Shown piece after piece: positions 1-5,903 of a DNA stretch of 7,657 nucleotides (position 1 is its first letter; every line of letters starts with the position of its first letter). The notes under the pieces were generated by a model, which worked only from the letters and a program-made list of their open reading frames with translations, was not told where the DNA came from and searched no databases. The position numbers and the translations under genes were made by a program. Where the stretch lies: assembly GCA_030615845.1 (NCBI GenBank), contig JAUWYM010000032.1:1-7657 (forward strand), in the 5' to 3' direction. Source of the DNA: Thermoplasmatota archaeon (GTDB lineage: Archaea; Thermoplasmatota; E2; DHVEG-1).

Positions 1-556
1 CTTCAACATTTTTTTTATCGGTATCAATGACAAGTTCAGGGTTTATTGGAGCCTCATAAGGAGCATTAATCCCTGTAAAATCCTTAATAATGCCAGCTCT
101 TGCCTTCTTATACATCCCTTTAGGATCTCTCTTTTCACAAGTATCAAGAGATGCCTTTGTATAAATCTCTATAAATCGACCTTCTCCAACAAGCTCTCTA
201 CAAAAATTTCTATCTACTCTATATGGAGAAATAAAAGCAGTCATAGTAATTAATCCTGCATCTGCAAAGAGATTTGCAACTTCAGAGATTCGTCTAATGT
301 TTTCTTTTCTATCCTCTGGAGAAAATCCAAGATCTTTATTGAGTCCATGACGGATATTATCTCCATCCAGAACATATGAAAGCTTTCCTATTGAATGCAA
401 TTTAAAGGCTACCTCATTTGCAATAGTTGATTTACCACTTCCAGAAAGACCTGTATACCATAAAACAACTCCTTTCTGTTTTAGAAGTAATTCTCGCTCT
501 TCTTTTTTGACTGCATGAGTATGCCAAACAACATTTGTCGCTTTTTGTTTTTTCAT
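1..556 (-). CDS. cysC: Adenylyl-sulfate (APS) kinase, 3' end cut by window edge
   Basis: A continuous reading frame of 185 codons runs leftward from an ATG at 556 and leaves the window without a stop. APS kinase phosphorylates adenylyl-sulfate at the 3' position with ATP to give PAPS in the cytoplasm. Visible motifs: Walker [10 protein letters not shown] (residues 36-44), DGDNIRHGL (64-72) with DLGFS just after, ENIRR (85-89), FISPYR (108-113) with the family's usual serine, [14 protein letters not shown] (140-153) and a lid-like GIIKDFTGI followed by PYEAP (155-170). Family members are about 175-200 residues, so only a short C-terminal tail should be missing. The start is well set: AGGTGAT at 562-568 (minus strand) lies five bases before the ATG and just after the stop of the DHH gene. 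It is the last visible gene of the rhh-sat-DHH-cysC operon. Single-domain kinase, not fused to sat. Function confidence is high from the motifs. Confidence 0.95.
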   Translation of the reverse strand, partial: MKKQKATNVVWHTHAVKKEERELLLKQKGVVLWYTGLSGSGKSTIANEVAFKLHSIGKLSYVLDGDNIRHGLNKDLGFSPEDRKENIRRISEVANLFADAGLITMTAFISPYRVDRNFCRELVGEGRFIEIYTKASLDTCEKRDPKGMYKKARAGIIKDFTGINAPYEAPINPELVIDTDKKNVE

Positions 557-561
557 AAATA

Positions 562-568
562 ATCACCT
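562..568 (-). promoter_or_regulatory. Ribosome binding site of cysC
   Basis: On the minus strand the bases read AGGTGAT, a strong match to the archaeal 16S rRNA 3' end, five bases before the ATG at 556. It begins two bases after the TGA of the DHH gene (570-572), which supports one polycistronic message with internal ribosome entry at cysC. Confidence 0.8.
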
Positions 569-569
569 T

Positions 570-1541
570 TCATTTCAAATAATCTATTAATTCTTGTACA
601 AAGGAATCAGTTTGTTCTTTTGGAACAATTGATCCAAGAACTTCTTTTTTTCCTCCGCATCGATAACCAAGTAGTTTCCCACGTTGAATCATGGGCTCTA
701 AATTTTTACTGCTTCTCACATATATTTCATCCATATCATCAAAAAAACCAGTGTTTATGACAAGCGTGTTTTTTCCGCTCTCCCAAGCAATCTTTCTAGT
801 TATTGTCGAAATGATGCTGTACTGTGTGTGAATTTTTTTGAAGAGTAATCCATCTATTTCTTCAGTGGGTTTTTCAAGTTGCTTTGAAATCTCATCGTTA
901 AGTAGTGTAAGGTTTTTATTCCATTTACTATTGTTTAAAATATCATTATGATCTTTAATTTTCAAAAATAGATGAGGTATATTTTCAATTTCAACTTTAT
1001 CACCTATTTTATAGTTAGAATCAATTAGAAAAACCATGTTTAATAGATCGTCAAATGTAAGATTATTTTCTTTACAAAAGTCATTAATTATCTTAGAAAA
1101 CAAGGAATTATTTTGTATTCGTTTTTCATGATCGCCAAGGACACCAAGTATTGCAAAAAGATTAACAGGATTTTTTAGATAGTCATTTATAATCCAAGAG
1201 GCAGATGGATACTTATTTGGATCCTCTCCTTTTATCACGGGGTTGTGATGGAATACTTCTTTAATTACTGGCCCTAAGTGATGATCAAAAATCATTACCT
1301 TTGCGTTTTTTGCAAGAGTTAGGATATTTTCTTTTGGAAGTGCCATATCAGCAATGATTACAAAATCAAATGCTTGATATTCTGTTAGTTCATTTTCTGT
1401 TAAAAAGTAGTTTCCAAGCCCTGGTGTTTTATTTTTAATATCTTTATTAGACAAATGTTTAAGCAATAGATATGCAGAGCATACGCCATCTGTATCCCAA
1501 TGATGTATCAAAAGACCGTTTCCTTGCAGCTCCTCTAGCAT
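570..1541 (-). CDS. DHH-family phosphoesterase, candidate PAP phosphatase or nanoRNase
   Basis: A 323-residue DHH/DHHA1 phosphoesterase, a family of metal-dependent cytoplasmic enzymes that includes RecJ, NrnA and related oligonucleases and phosphatases. Motif I is HHWDTDG (13-19, with H14, D16, D18). Motif II is IIAD (62-65). Motif III is DHH (86-88). Motif IV is GDH (136-138). PSAS (112-115) also fits. The metal ligands therefore look complete. The C-terminal DHHA1 glycine motif is altered: RCGGKKEVLG (294-303), with Lys where GGGH families have His. The gene starts 7 bases after the sat stop, with GGAG ten bases before the ATG, and ends 13 bases before cysC. Because some DHH proteins (NrnA type) dephosphorylate 3'-phosphoadenosine-5'-phosphate (PAP), and PAP is what remains when PAPS is used, recycling PAP is the favoured role. 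This is inference from position. General oligonucleotide hydrolysis is the alternative. Confidence 0.88.
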   Translation of the reverse strand: MLEELQGNGLLIHHWDTDGVCSAYLLLKHLSNKDIKNKTPGLGNYFLTENELTEYQAFDFVIIADMALPKENILTLAKNAKVMIFDHHLGPVIKEVFHHNPVIKGEDPNKYPSASWIINDYLKNPVNLFAILGVLGDHEKRIQNNSLFSKIINDFCKENNLTFDDLLNMVFLIDSNYKIGDKVEIENIPHLFLKIKDHNDILNNSKWNKNLTLLNDEISKQLEKPTEEIDGLLFKKIHTQYSIISTITRKIAWESGKNTLVINTGFFDDMDEIYVRSSKNLEPMIQRGKLLGYRCGGKKEVLGSIVPKEQTDSFVQELIDYLK

Positions 1542-1548
1542 GTATTAG

Positions 1549-2679
1549 TTACTCCACAAAGGGTTGTTTGAATTTCAAAATTGTTTCTGCAACTTCTTTT
1601 CTCATCATATCTTCTGAAGGTATTTCTCCGTTGATGAGTAGTTCTCTGATTTTTTTGCCGCTGAAATTGATATGATATTTTTGGTCATGTGGACAGATTT
1701 TGTCGTTGACAACACTATCGCATTTTGTGCATCTGGAGAATGATCGGAAAAACACAGGGGCGATGCCAAGATCTGGGAATTCTGAGAACATGTCATGGGC
1801 GTCATAGGGACCGTAGTAGTCTCCAACACCTGCGTGATCTCGTCCTACGATGAAATGGGTGCATCCGAAGTTTTTACGCATTATTGCATGATGGATTGCC
1901 TCTCTTGGTCCTGCGTATTTCATCGAGGTTCGTAGAATTGACATGACTGCTCTTTCTTTTAGATAGTGATGTTTCATAAGTGTGTTATATGATTCGAGGA
2001 TCACCTCGTCTTTGAAATCGCCTTTTTTCTTTTTTCCAATAATTGGATTAATAAAAATCCCATCAACAAAAGTGAGTGCTGTTTTTTGTACGTATTCATG
2101 ACCGATATGTGGTGGGTTTCTTGTCTGAAATGCAACAACATCTTTCCAACCTTTTTCTTTGAAAAGAAATCTTGTTTCTTTTGGTGAGAGATTATAGTTT
2201 TCAAAAGCACTTGGTTTGGTTTTGTATAAAGATATTGTTCCTCCTAAAAGATTTTCTTTCATAGAAAATACATTTGCAACACCAGGATGCGCATCATCAG
2301 TTGTTCCATATACCTTTTTTGCAAGTGTTTTTTTATCAATTGAATAAATCTCTTCGATATCGATTGTTGCTATTGTCCCATTTTCTTTATTTGTTAAAAG
2401 GACGGTGTCTCCTTCTTTGATGTCTTGTAATTCTTCTTTTGAAAAATCAAGAAGAATTGGTATTGTCCAAGGAGTATCACTTTCAAGTCTTTTATCTGTG
2501 ATAACGTTTTCTAAATCATTTCTGCATAGAAATCCCTTTAATGGTGAAAAAACACCGTTTGCAATGTTATCAATATCTTCTGAAAGATTGGTATTTATTT
2601 CAATTGTTGGTAGGTCTTGTTCTGATAGATCTTTGTTTATTTTTCTATCAATTAGTTTTCCACCGTGTGGTCTTGGCAT
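1549..2679 (-). CDS. sat: Sulfate adenylyltransferase (ATP sulfurylase)
   Basis: A 376-residue ATP sulfurylase of the monofunctional archaeal/bacterial Sat type, which makes adenylyl-sulfate (APS) and pyrophosphate from ATP and sulfate. It has the usual N-terminal PHGGKLIDR (4-12), the active-site QTRNPPHIGH (185-194, the QxRNxxHxxH motif), GRDHAGVG (279-286) and a zinc-site-like cluster C317-x2-C320-x8-C329-x-H331 near the C-terminus, as in zinc-bearing Sat proteins. Length is normal and no APS-kinase domain is attached; that activity is encoded separately by cysC two genes downstream. The start is supported by GAGGGG six bases before the ATG, overlapping the stop of the RHH gene. It is the second gene of the leftward operon. 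The sequence alone does not say whether the pathway feeds cysteine synthesis or sulfotransferases, but the downstream kinase shows that APS goes to PAPS. Confidence 0.97.
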   Translation of the reverse strand: MPRPHGGKLIDRKINKDLSEQDLPTIEINTNLSEDIDNIANGVFSPLKGFLCRNDLENVITDKRLESDTPWTIPILLDFSKEELQDIKEGDTVLLTNKENGTIATIDIEEIYSIDKKTLAKKVYGTTDDAHPGVANVFSMKENLLGGTISLYKTKPSAFENYNLSPKETRFLFKEKGWKDVVAFQTRNPPHIGHEYVQKTALTFVDGIFINPIIGKKKKGDFKDEVILESYNTLMKHHYLKERAVMSILRTSMKYAGPREAIHHAIMRKNFGCTHFIVGRDHAGVGDYYGPYDAHDMFSEFPDLGIAPVFFRSFSRCTKCDSVVNDKICPHDQKYHINFSGKKIRELLINGEIPSEDMMRKEVAETILKFKQPFVE

Positions 2680-2689
2680 ATGTGTCCCC

Positions 2690-2923
2690 TCAGTCTAGGT
2701 ATCCGAGTGCTCGGAGTCTGTCTTTTACTCGTTCTTCGTCTTCTTTGCTGAATCCTTCGTCTGATTCTTCTTCCATTCCTGAGATTACTTCTCTTAGTAC
2801 GTAGGTGACATAGGATGAAAGAGAGTTAAATCCTGTTCCTTCGATTCTTTTTTTTATCTTTTCTGCTAGTGGGGTTGGGATGGATATTGTTGTATATTTT
2901 TTTTCATCTTTTTCTTCAACCAT
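2690..2923 (-). CDS. Ribbon-helix-helix (CopG-like) DNA-binding protein, candidate operon regulator
   Basis: A 77-residue protein with a ribbon-helix-helix pattern: a short basic and hydrophobic strand YTTISIP (10-16), an amphipathic helix (about 17-29), a TGFNS turn, and a second helix SLSSYVTYVLREVI (34-47). Such proteins bind DNA as dimers through the paired strands. An acidic linker (about 50-64) leads to a basic, leucine-rich tail ending RLRALGYLD. I chose the ATG at 2923 over an in-frame GTG at 2932, because that GTG is part of the ribosome binding site AGGTG (2930-2934), six bases before the ATG. It is first in the operon, 10 bases before sat. The upstream region carries an inverted repeat and tandem 20-base units, so autoregulation and control of sat-DHH-cysC are likely (inference). 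It is not obviously an antitoxin: no toxin-like gene sits beside it. Fold confidence is high; the target is inferred. Confidence 0.85.
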   Translation of the reverse strand: MVEEKDEKKYTTISIPTPLAEKIKKRIEGTGFNSLSSYVTYVLREVISGMEEESDEGFSKEDEERVKDRLRALGYLD

Positions 2924-2929
2924 AATCAA

Positions 2930-2934
2930 CACCT
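2930..2934 (-). promoter_or_regulatory. Ribosome binding site that sets the RHH gene start
   Basis: The minus strand reads AGGTG followed by six bases and ATG. The last three bases form an in-frame GTG that would add three residues, but their place in the binding site argues that translation starts at the ATG at 2923. Confidence 0.65.
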
Positions 2935-2953
2935 ATAGTTATATTTAACTATA
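2934..2953. promoter_or_regulatory. Perfect inverted repeat, candidate operator
   Basis: TATAGTTA and TAACTATA form a perfect 8-bp inverted repeat around a four-base spacer. The site lies just upstream of the RHH gene and touches its ribosome binding site, so it would cover the expected transcription start. This is where an autoregulatory RHH dimer would be expected to sit. AT-richness raises the odds of chance palindromes, so binding is an inference. Confidence 0.5.
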
Positions 2954-2980
2954 TATCATTATATTTAGTTGTATGTCATT
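2941..2980. repeat. Two tandem 20-base direct repeats in the divergent intergenic region
   Basis: Units 2941-2960 and 2961-2980 match at 16 of 20 positions. Both begin ATATTTA and end TCATT, and all four differences are transitions. A 20-base period is about two helical turns, so both copies face the same side of DNA, as expected for cooperative binding of RHH dimers. The first unit overlaps the inverted repeat at 2934-2953. Confidence 0.6.
2961..2969 (-). promoter_or_regulatory. Candidate TATA box of the rhh-sat-DHH-cysC operon
   Basis: The minus strand reads CTAAATATA here, similar to archaeal TATA boxes, centred about 42 bases before the ATG at 2923. A start about 26 bases downstream would give a short leader of 15-17 bases that still includes the AGGTG site. 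It lies inside the second tandem repeat, so a bound repressor could block it. A second AT-rich box at 2941-2948 is possible but too close to the ATG to leave a ribosome binding site in the leader. Confidence 0.4.
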
Positions 2981-3030
2981 ATGATAGCCTATTTAAATTT
3001 TTTTATTTTTAAAATCGAAATTTAGTGATG

Positions 3031-3047
3031 AATAATATTAAATTATT
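3031..3047 (+). promoter_or_regulatory. Candidate promoter (TATA-like) of the ugd gene
   Basis: An AT-only stretch with AATAAT and ATTATT as inverted arms is centred about 29 bases before the ATG at 3068. That spacing fits a TATA box serving a leaderless message, and no ribosome binding site precedes the ATG. The whole region is AT-rich, so the exact box is uncertain; ATTTAAAT at 2991-2998 is an alternative. Confidence 0.35.
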
Positions 3048-3067
3048 GTTGTAGATACATCTATTTA

Positions 3068-4318
3068 ATGAGGATTGGTGTAATAGGAGCTGGCTACGTT
3101 GGAACCATCACCGGAGCATGCCTGGCAGATCATGGACATAACATTATATGTATTGATATTGACCAACAGAAGGTAGATGCAATCAACAAACAAAAATCAC
3201 CCTTTTACGAAAAAGGTCTTTCTGTCCTACTAAAAAGAAATGAAATCAAGGCAACAACAGAATATACACAAGCAATACCAAATGCAGAAATTATCTTCAT
3301 CTGTGTAGGAACACCAACAAAAAAAGACAACACCCAGGATTTAACACACATAAAAAACGCATGTGAACAGATTGGAAAGAACCTGCAAAAAAACCAAACA
3401 ATTGTCGTAAAAAGCAGCGTCGTCCCAGGAACCACAGAAGATGTCATCCTCCCACTTCTAGAAAAATACTCAGAAATGCGTGAGGGAAACGACTTTCACA
3501 TAGCGGTAAATCCAGAATTTCTACAGGAAGGAACCGCAATTGAAAACTTCCTCCATCCAGATAGAATTATTATTGGATGCAAAAACAAAAAAAGTAAAAA
3601 AACCTTAGAAACACTCTACAAAGATTTTACCTGCCCAAAACTCTTTACCAGCCTCACTGCGGCAGAAATGATAAAATATGCATCAAATGCGTTCCTCTCC
3701 ACCAAAATCTCTTTTATCAATGAAATCGGCAACATCTGCAAAAAACTAAATATCGACACATATGAAGTAGCAGAAGGAATGGGCTACGATCAAAGAATTG
3801 GTAGAGCATTTCTCAACGCAGGAATAGGATGGGGAGGATCATGTTTTCCAAAAGACGTAAAAGCGCTCATAACAAAGGCAAAAGAACTAGGAGAAACACC
3901 AAGAATCTTAGAAAGTGTCTTACAAGTAAACCAAGAACAACCACAAAAACCACTGGATCTTCTAAAAAAACACATTGACATTGTAAAAGGAAAAGAAATC
4001 GGGATTCTCGGTGCATCATTTAAACCAGAAACAGATGACATACGAGAAAGCAGAAGCATACCAATCATCAAAGAACTCCTCAAAGAACAAGTAACCGTAA
4101 AAATATACGACCCAAAAGCAATGGATAACCTAAAAAAGATATTTCCAACAATTTCCTATTGCTCCCCAGAAGAAGTATTAGACTCAGACGCAGTTCTCAT
4201 CTTAACAGACTGGGAAGAATTTGAGCATCTCAACTATAAAGACAAAGTAGTTATCGATGGAAGAAAAATAGAAAAAGCAAGAAAAGAAAGTAAAATCTAC
4301 GAAGGAGTATGCTGGTGA
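3068..4318 (+). CDS. UDP-glucose 6-dehydrogenase family protein
   Basis: A 416-residue member of the UDP-glucose/GDP-mannose dehydrogenase family, cytosolic NAD-dependent enzymes that oxidise the C6 of a nucleotide sugar twice to a uronic acid. The N-terminal Rossmann domain begins GVIGAGYVG (4-12). NPEFLQEG (148-155) and HPDRIIIG (163-170) fit the UDP-glucose branch. The central helix carries K203 and N207. The catalytic cysteine is C259 in GGSCFPKD (256-263). The C-terminal domain has GASFKPETDDIRES (315-328), the usual substrate-binding motif. Length and motifs are complete. Favoured reaction: UDP-glucose to UDP-glucuronate. Relatives acting on UDP-N-acetyl-hexosamines share this architecture and cannot be excluded. 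There is no ribosome binding site before the ATG, which suggests a leaderless first gene. Its stop forms part of the ribosome binding site of the nucleotidyltransferase, so the two are translated from one message. Its coding strand is unusually poor in T compared with the next gene. Confidence 0.93.
   Translation: MRIGVIGAGYVGTITGACLADHGHNIICIDIDQQKVDAINKQKSPFYEKGLSVLLKRNEIKATTEYTQAIPNAEIIFICVGTPTKKDNTQDLTHIKNACEQIGKNLQKNQTIVVKSSVVPGTTEDVILPLLEKYSEMREGNDFHIAVNPEFLQEGTAIENFLHPDRIIIGCKNKKSKKTLETLYKDFTCPKLFTSLTAAEMIKYASNAFLSTKISFINEIGNICKKLNIDTYEVAEGMGYDQRIGRAFLNAGIGWGGSCFPKDVKALITKAKELGETPRILESVLQVNQEQPQKPLDLLKKHIDIVKGKEIGILGASFKPETDDIRESRSIPIIKELLKEQVTVKIYDPKAMDNLKKIFPTISYCSPEEVLDSDAVLILTDWEEFEHLNYKDKVVIDGRKIEKARKESKIYEGVCW
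4314..4318 (+). promoter_or_regulatory. Ribosome binding site that sets the nucleotidyltransferase start
   Basis: GGTGA, whose last three bases are the ugd stop codon, lies five bases before the ATG at 4324. An upstream in-frame ATG at 4309 has GGAG only one base before it, too close for ribosome binding, so 4324 is preferred. Confidence 0.7.
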
Positions 4319-4323
4319 AAAAA

Positions 4324-5049
4324 ATGAAGGGATTAATACCTGCTGCAGGAATGGGAACAAGACTTGGGCCAATTGCTCTTGCAATACCAAAAGAATTACT
4401 CATGGTTGGAGACAAAGCATGCATTGAACATGTTGTAGAGGCATTTAAACTCGCAGATATAACTGACATTATTATTGTTGTCGGGTGGAGAAAACATGCT
4501 ATTCTTGATTATTTTGGCTCTGGAAAAAGACTCGATGTAAACATCACATATATTGTACAAGATGAACGCAACGGGCTTGCAAAAGCAGTAGAATGTGGAA
4601 AAAACGCGCTTAATCACAATTCCTTTGCAGTCATTCTTGGAGACAATTTCTTCTATCCAAAGACGTTTTTAAAAGAACTTATTACCTTTCATAAGAAGAA
4701 ACAAAGTGAATGCACAGTTGGCGTAACACCGATGAAGGATGTAAGCTCTTATGGTGTAATAAAACCAAGAGGGGAAATAATTATAGATATCGTTGAAAAA
4801 CCAAAACCAAAAGACGCGCCAAGTAATCTTGCATGCGCTGGAATCTACGTATTTAAACCATCGATATTTGATGCGATAAAGAAGACAAAACCAGATGCAA
4901 ATAATGAATATCAGCTCACCGATTCGATAAAATGGATGATCGAAGAAAAAAAACCTGTATTTTATAAAGAACTGAAAGGACGACATATTGATATAGGAAG
5001 CCCTGAGAGATTAAAGATGGCAAATAAGTTTTTTTCACAAAAAATGTAA
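4324..5049 (+). CDS. Sugar-1-phosphate nucleotidyltransferase, probably UTP-glucose-1-phosphate uridylyltransferase
   Basis: A 241-residue nucleotidyltransferase that joins a sugar-1-phosphate to an NTP, releasing pyrophosphate. The signature GLIPAAGMGTRL (3-14) is the NTP-binding loop. IPKELL (21-26) and IEHVVEAF (34-41) resemble GalU-type uridylyltransferases. GLAKAV (84-89), GDN (106-108, metal-binding Asp107), VEKPK (157-161) and HIDIGSPERL (221-230) complete the fold, with His where many relatives have Trp before DIG. The start at 4324 is set by GGTGA; an ATG five codons upstream is less likely because the family usually begins just before the KGLIPAAG-type motif. The pairing with the upstream dehydrogenase favours glucose-1-phosphate and UTP, supplying UDP-glucose for oxidation to UDP-glucuronate. 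Glucose-1-phosphate thymidylyltransferases have the same length and motifs, so dTDP-sugar synthesis is the main alternative. Codon use is more T-rich than in ugd. Confidence 0.88.
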   Translation: MKGLIPAAGMGTRLGPIALAIPKELLMVGDKACIEHVVEAFKLADITDIIIVVGWRKHAILDYFGSGKRLDVNITYIVQDERNGLAKAVECGKNALNHNSFAVILGDNFFYPKTFLKELITFHKKKQSECTVGVTPMKDVSSYGVIKPRGEIIIDIVEKPKPKDAPSNLACAGIYVFKPSIFDAIKKTKPDANNEYQLTDSIKWMIEEKKPVFYKELKGRHIDIGSPERLKMANKFFSQKM

Positions 5050-5062
5050 CAAAAATCATTAC

Positions 5063-5071
5063 CTATATATT
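5063..5071 (+). promoter_or_regulatory. Candidate TATA box of the A24 peptidase gene
   Basis: CTATATATT is centred 29 bases before the ATG at 5096, the spacing expected for a leaderless archaeal transcript. No ribosome binding site lies before that ATG. This argues for a transcription unit separate from ugd and the nucleotidyltransferase. Confidence 0.5.
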
Positions 5072-5086
5072 GGTCTTTTCCAATAT
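5067..5086. repeat. Perfect 7-bp inverted repeat before the A24 peptidase gene
   Basis: ATATTGG and CCAATAT are perfect inverted arms around a T-rich six-base spacer. The left arm overlaps the likely TATA box. It could be an operator or a weak hairpin behind the nucleotidyltransferase. No T-run follows the right arm, which makes an intrinsic terminator less likely. Confidence 0.5.
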
Positions 5087-5095
5087 CAGTCTATT

Positions 5096-5821
5096 ATGTT
5101 AGAAGATGGGGCATTACTCGACGTTATAAGACTACTTGTTGGCATTACAATACTTTCCTACGCATCATATACTGATATAAAAACCAGAAGAGCATCAAAT
5201 ATGCTCTGGGTTATTATGGGCGTGATTGGTGCAATCTTGCTTGTTGTTCAATATTTCACCATAGGTTTTGAAAATCCCTATTACCTTCTATTCATACCGA
5301 TTATGATAGCTCTTATGTTTGCCCTTTTTCAGCTACGGCTTATTTTTGGAGGTGCAGATGCAAAAGCACTCATGGCACTTGCAATACTTGTACCATTAAA
5401 ACCAGAAATACTGCAACTTCCATTGTTTGAGGGATCTGCTATATCTATGCCAGGCTCTTGGATTGTATTTTCCAATTCAATACTACTCTTTCTTTTCATA
5501 CCTTTGAGTCTTTTAGTATTTAATTTATTGAAGGGAAATATTGAGTTTCCATACTGTGTTTTAGGATATAAGATGAGTATTAAAAAAGCAAAACAAACCT
5601 TTGTCTGGCCTCTTGAGAAAATAAAGGATGGGAAAAGAAAATTCTCCTACATGCCAAAAGAATTTGACGTCGATGAAGAACTACTTGCATTTGAAAAGCA
5701 TGGTATAAAAGAGATATGGGTTACACCAAAGATACCGTTTATGATCCCATTGCTTGCAGGTTTTATCGCAACCTTCATACTTGGAGATATCCTCTCACAC
5801 ATTCTGCAATCCTTTATGTAA
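5096..5821 (+). CDS. Archaeal A24-type prepilin/preflagellin peptidase
   Basis: A 241-residue membrane aspartic peptidase that removes class III signal peptides from archaellin or type IV pilin-like precursors. The first catalytic Asp is D27 in SYTDIKTRRASN, at the cytoplasmic end of the first membrane segment (about 8-25). The second is D88 in FGGADAK (84-90), a GxGD-type motif. Hydrophobic segments lie at about 8-25, 36-56, 61-82, 88-104, 121-145 and 213-235. The soluble loop at about 146-210, ending IWVTPKIPF, matches my recollection of the archaeal A24 C-terminal type II region found in many euryarchaeal homologues. The gene has its own promoter-like box and no ribosome binding site. No pilin or archaellin gene is in the window, so its substrates are encoded elsewhere. 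Both Asp residues are present, so it should be active. I cannot tell archaellin-specific (FlaK-like) from pilin-specific (EppA-like) use. Confidence 0.9.
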   Translation: MLEDGALLDVIRLLVGITILSYASYTDIKTRRASNMLWVIMGVIGAILLVVQYFTIGFENPYYLLFIPIMIALMFALFQLRLIFGGADAKALMALAILVPLKPEILQLPLFEGSAISMPGSWIVFSNSILLFLFIPLSLLVFNLLKGNIEFPYCVLGYKMSIKKAKQTFVWPLEKIKDGKRKFSYMPKEFDVDEELLAFEKHGIKEIWVTPKIPFMIPLLAGFIATFILGDILSHILQSFM

Positions 5822-5903
5822 CTGTTGTAGGATGCTATGGCGTCTCTGATACATAATTCATGAGAAAAATGAAATACTTCTTTTTGTTTTACAGTCGCAA
5901 GTC

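Noticed and set aside
2690..2923. RHH protein as the antitoxin of a toxin-antitoxin pair
   Set aside because: The adjacent gene is ATP sulfurylase and no small toxin-like frame lies on either side.
2924..2932. GTG start that would lengthen the RHH protein by three residues
   Set aside because: The GTG forms part of the AGGTG ribosome binding site of the ATG at 2923 and has no binding site of its own at a usable distance.
2933..3067. tRNA, small RNA or mobile-element end in the divergent intergenic region
   Set aside because: The region is almost entirely A and T, with no cloverleaf-forming GC stems and no target-site duplication; promoter and operator elements explain it better.
4309..4323. 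ATG at 4309 as the nucleotidyltransferase start
   Set aside because: It overlaps the ugd coding end, its GGAG is only one base away, and the ATG at 4324 has GGTGA at ideal spacing and gives the family's usual N-terminus.
5067..5086. Intrinsic terminator after the nucleotidyltransferase gene
   Set aside because: The arms are perfect but no T-run follows the right arm, and the element overlaps a well-placed TATA box for the next gene.
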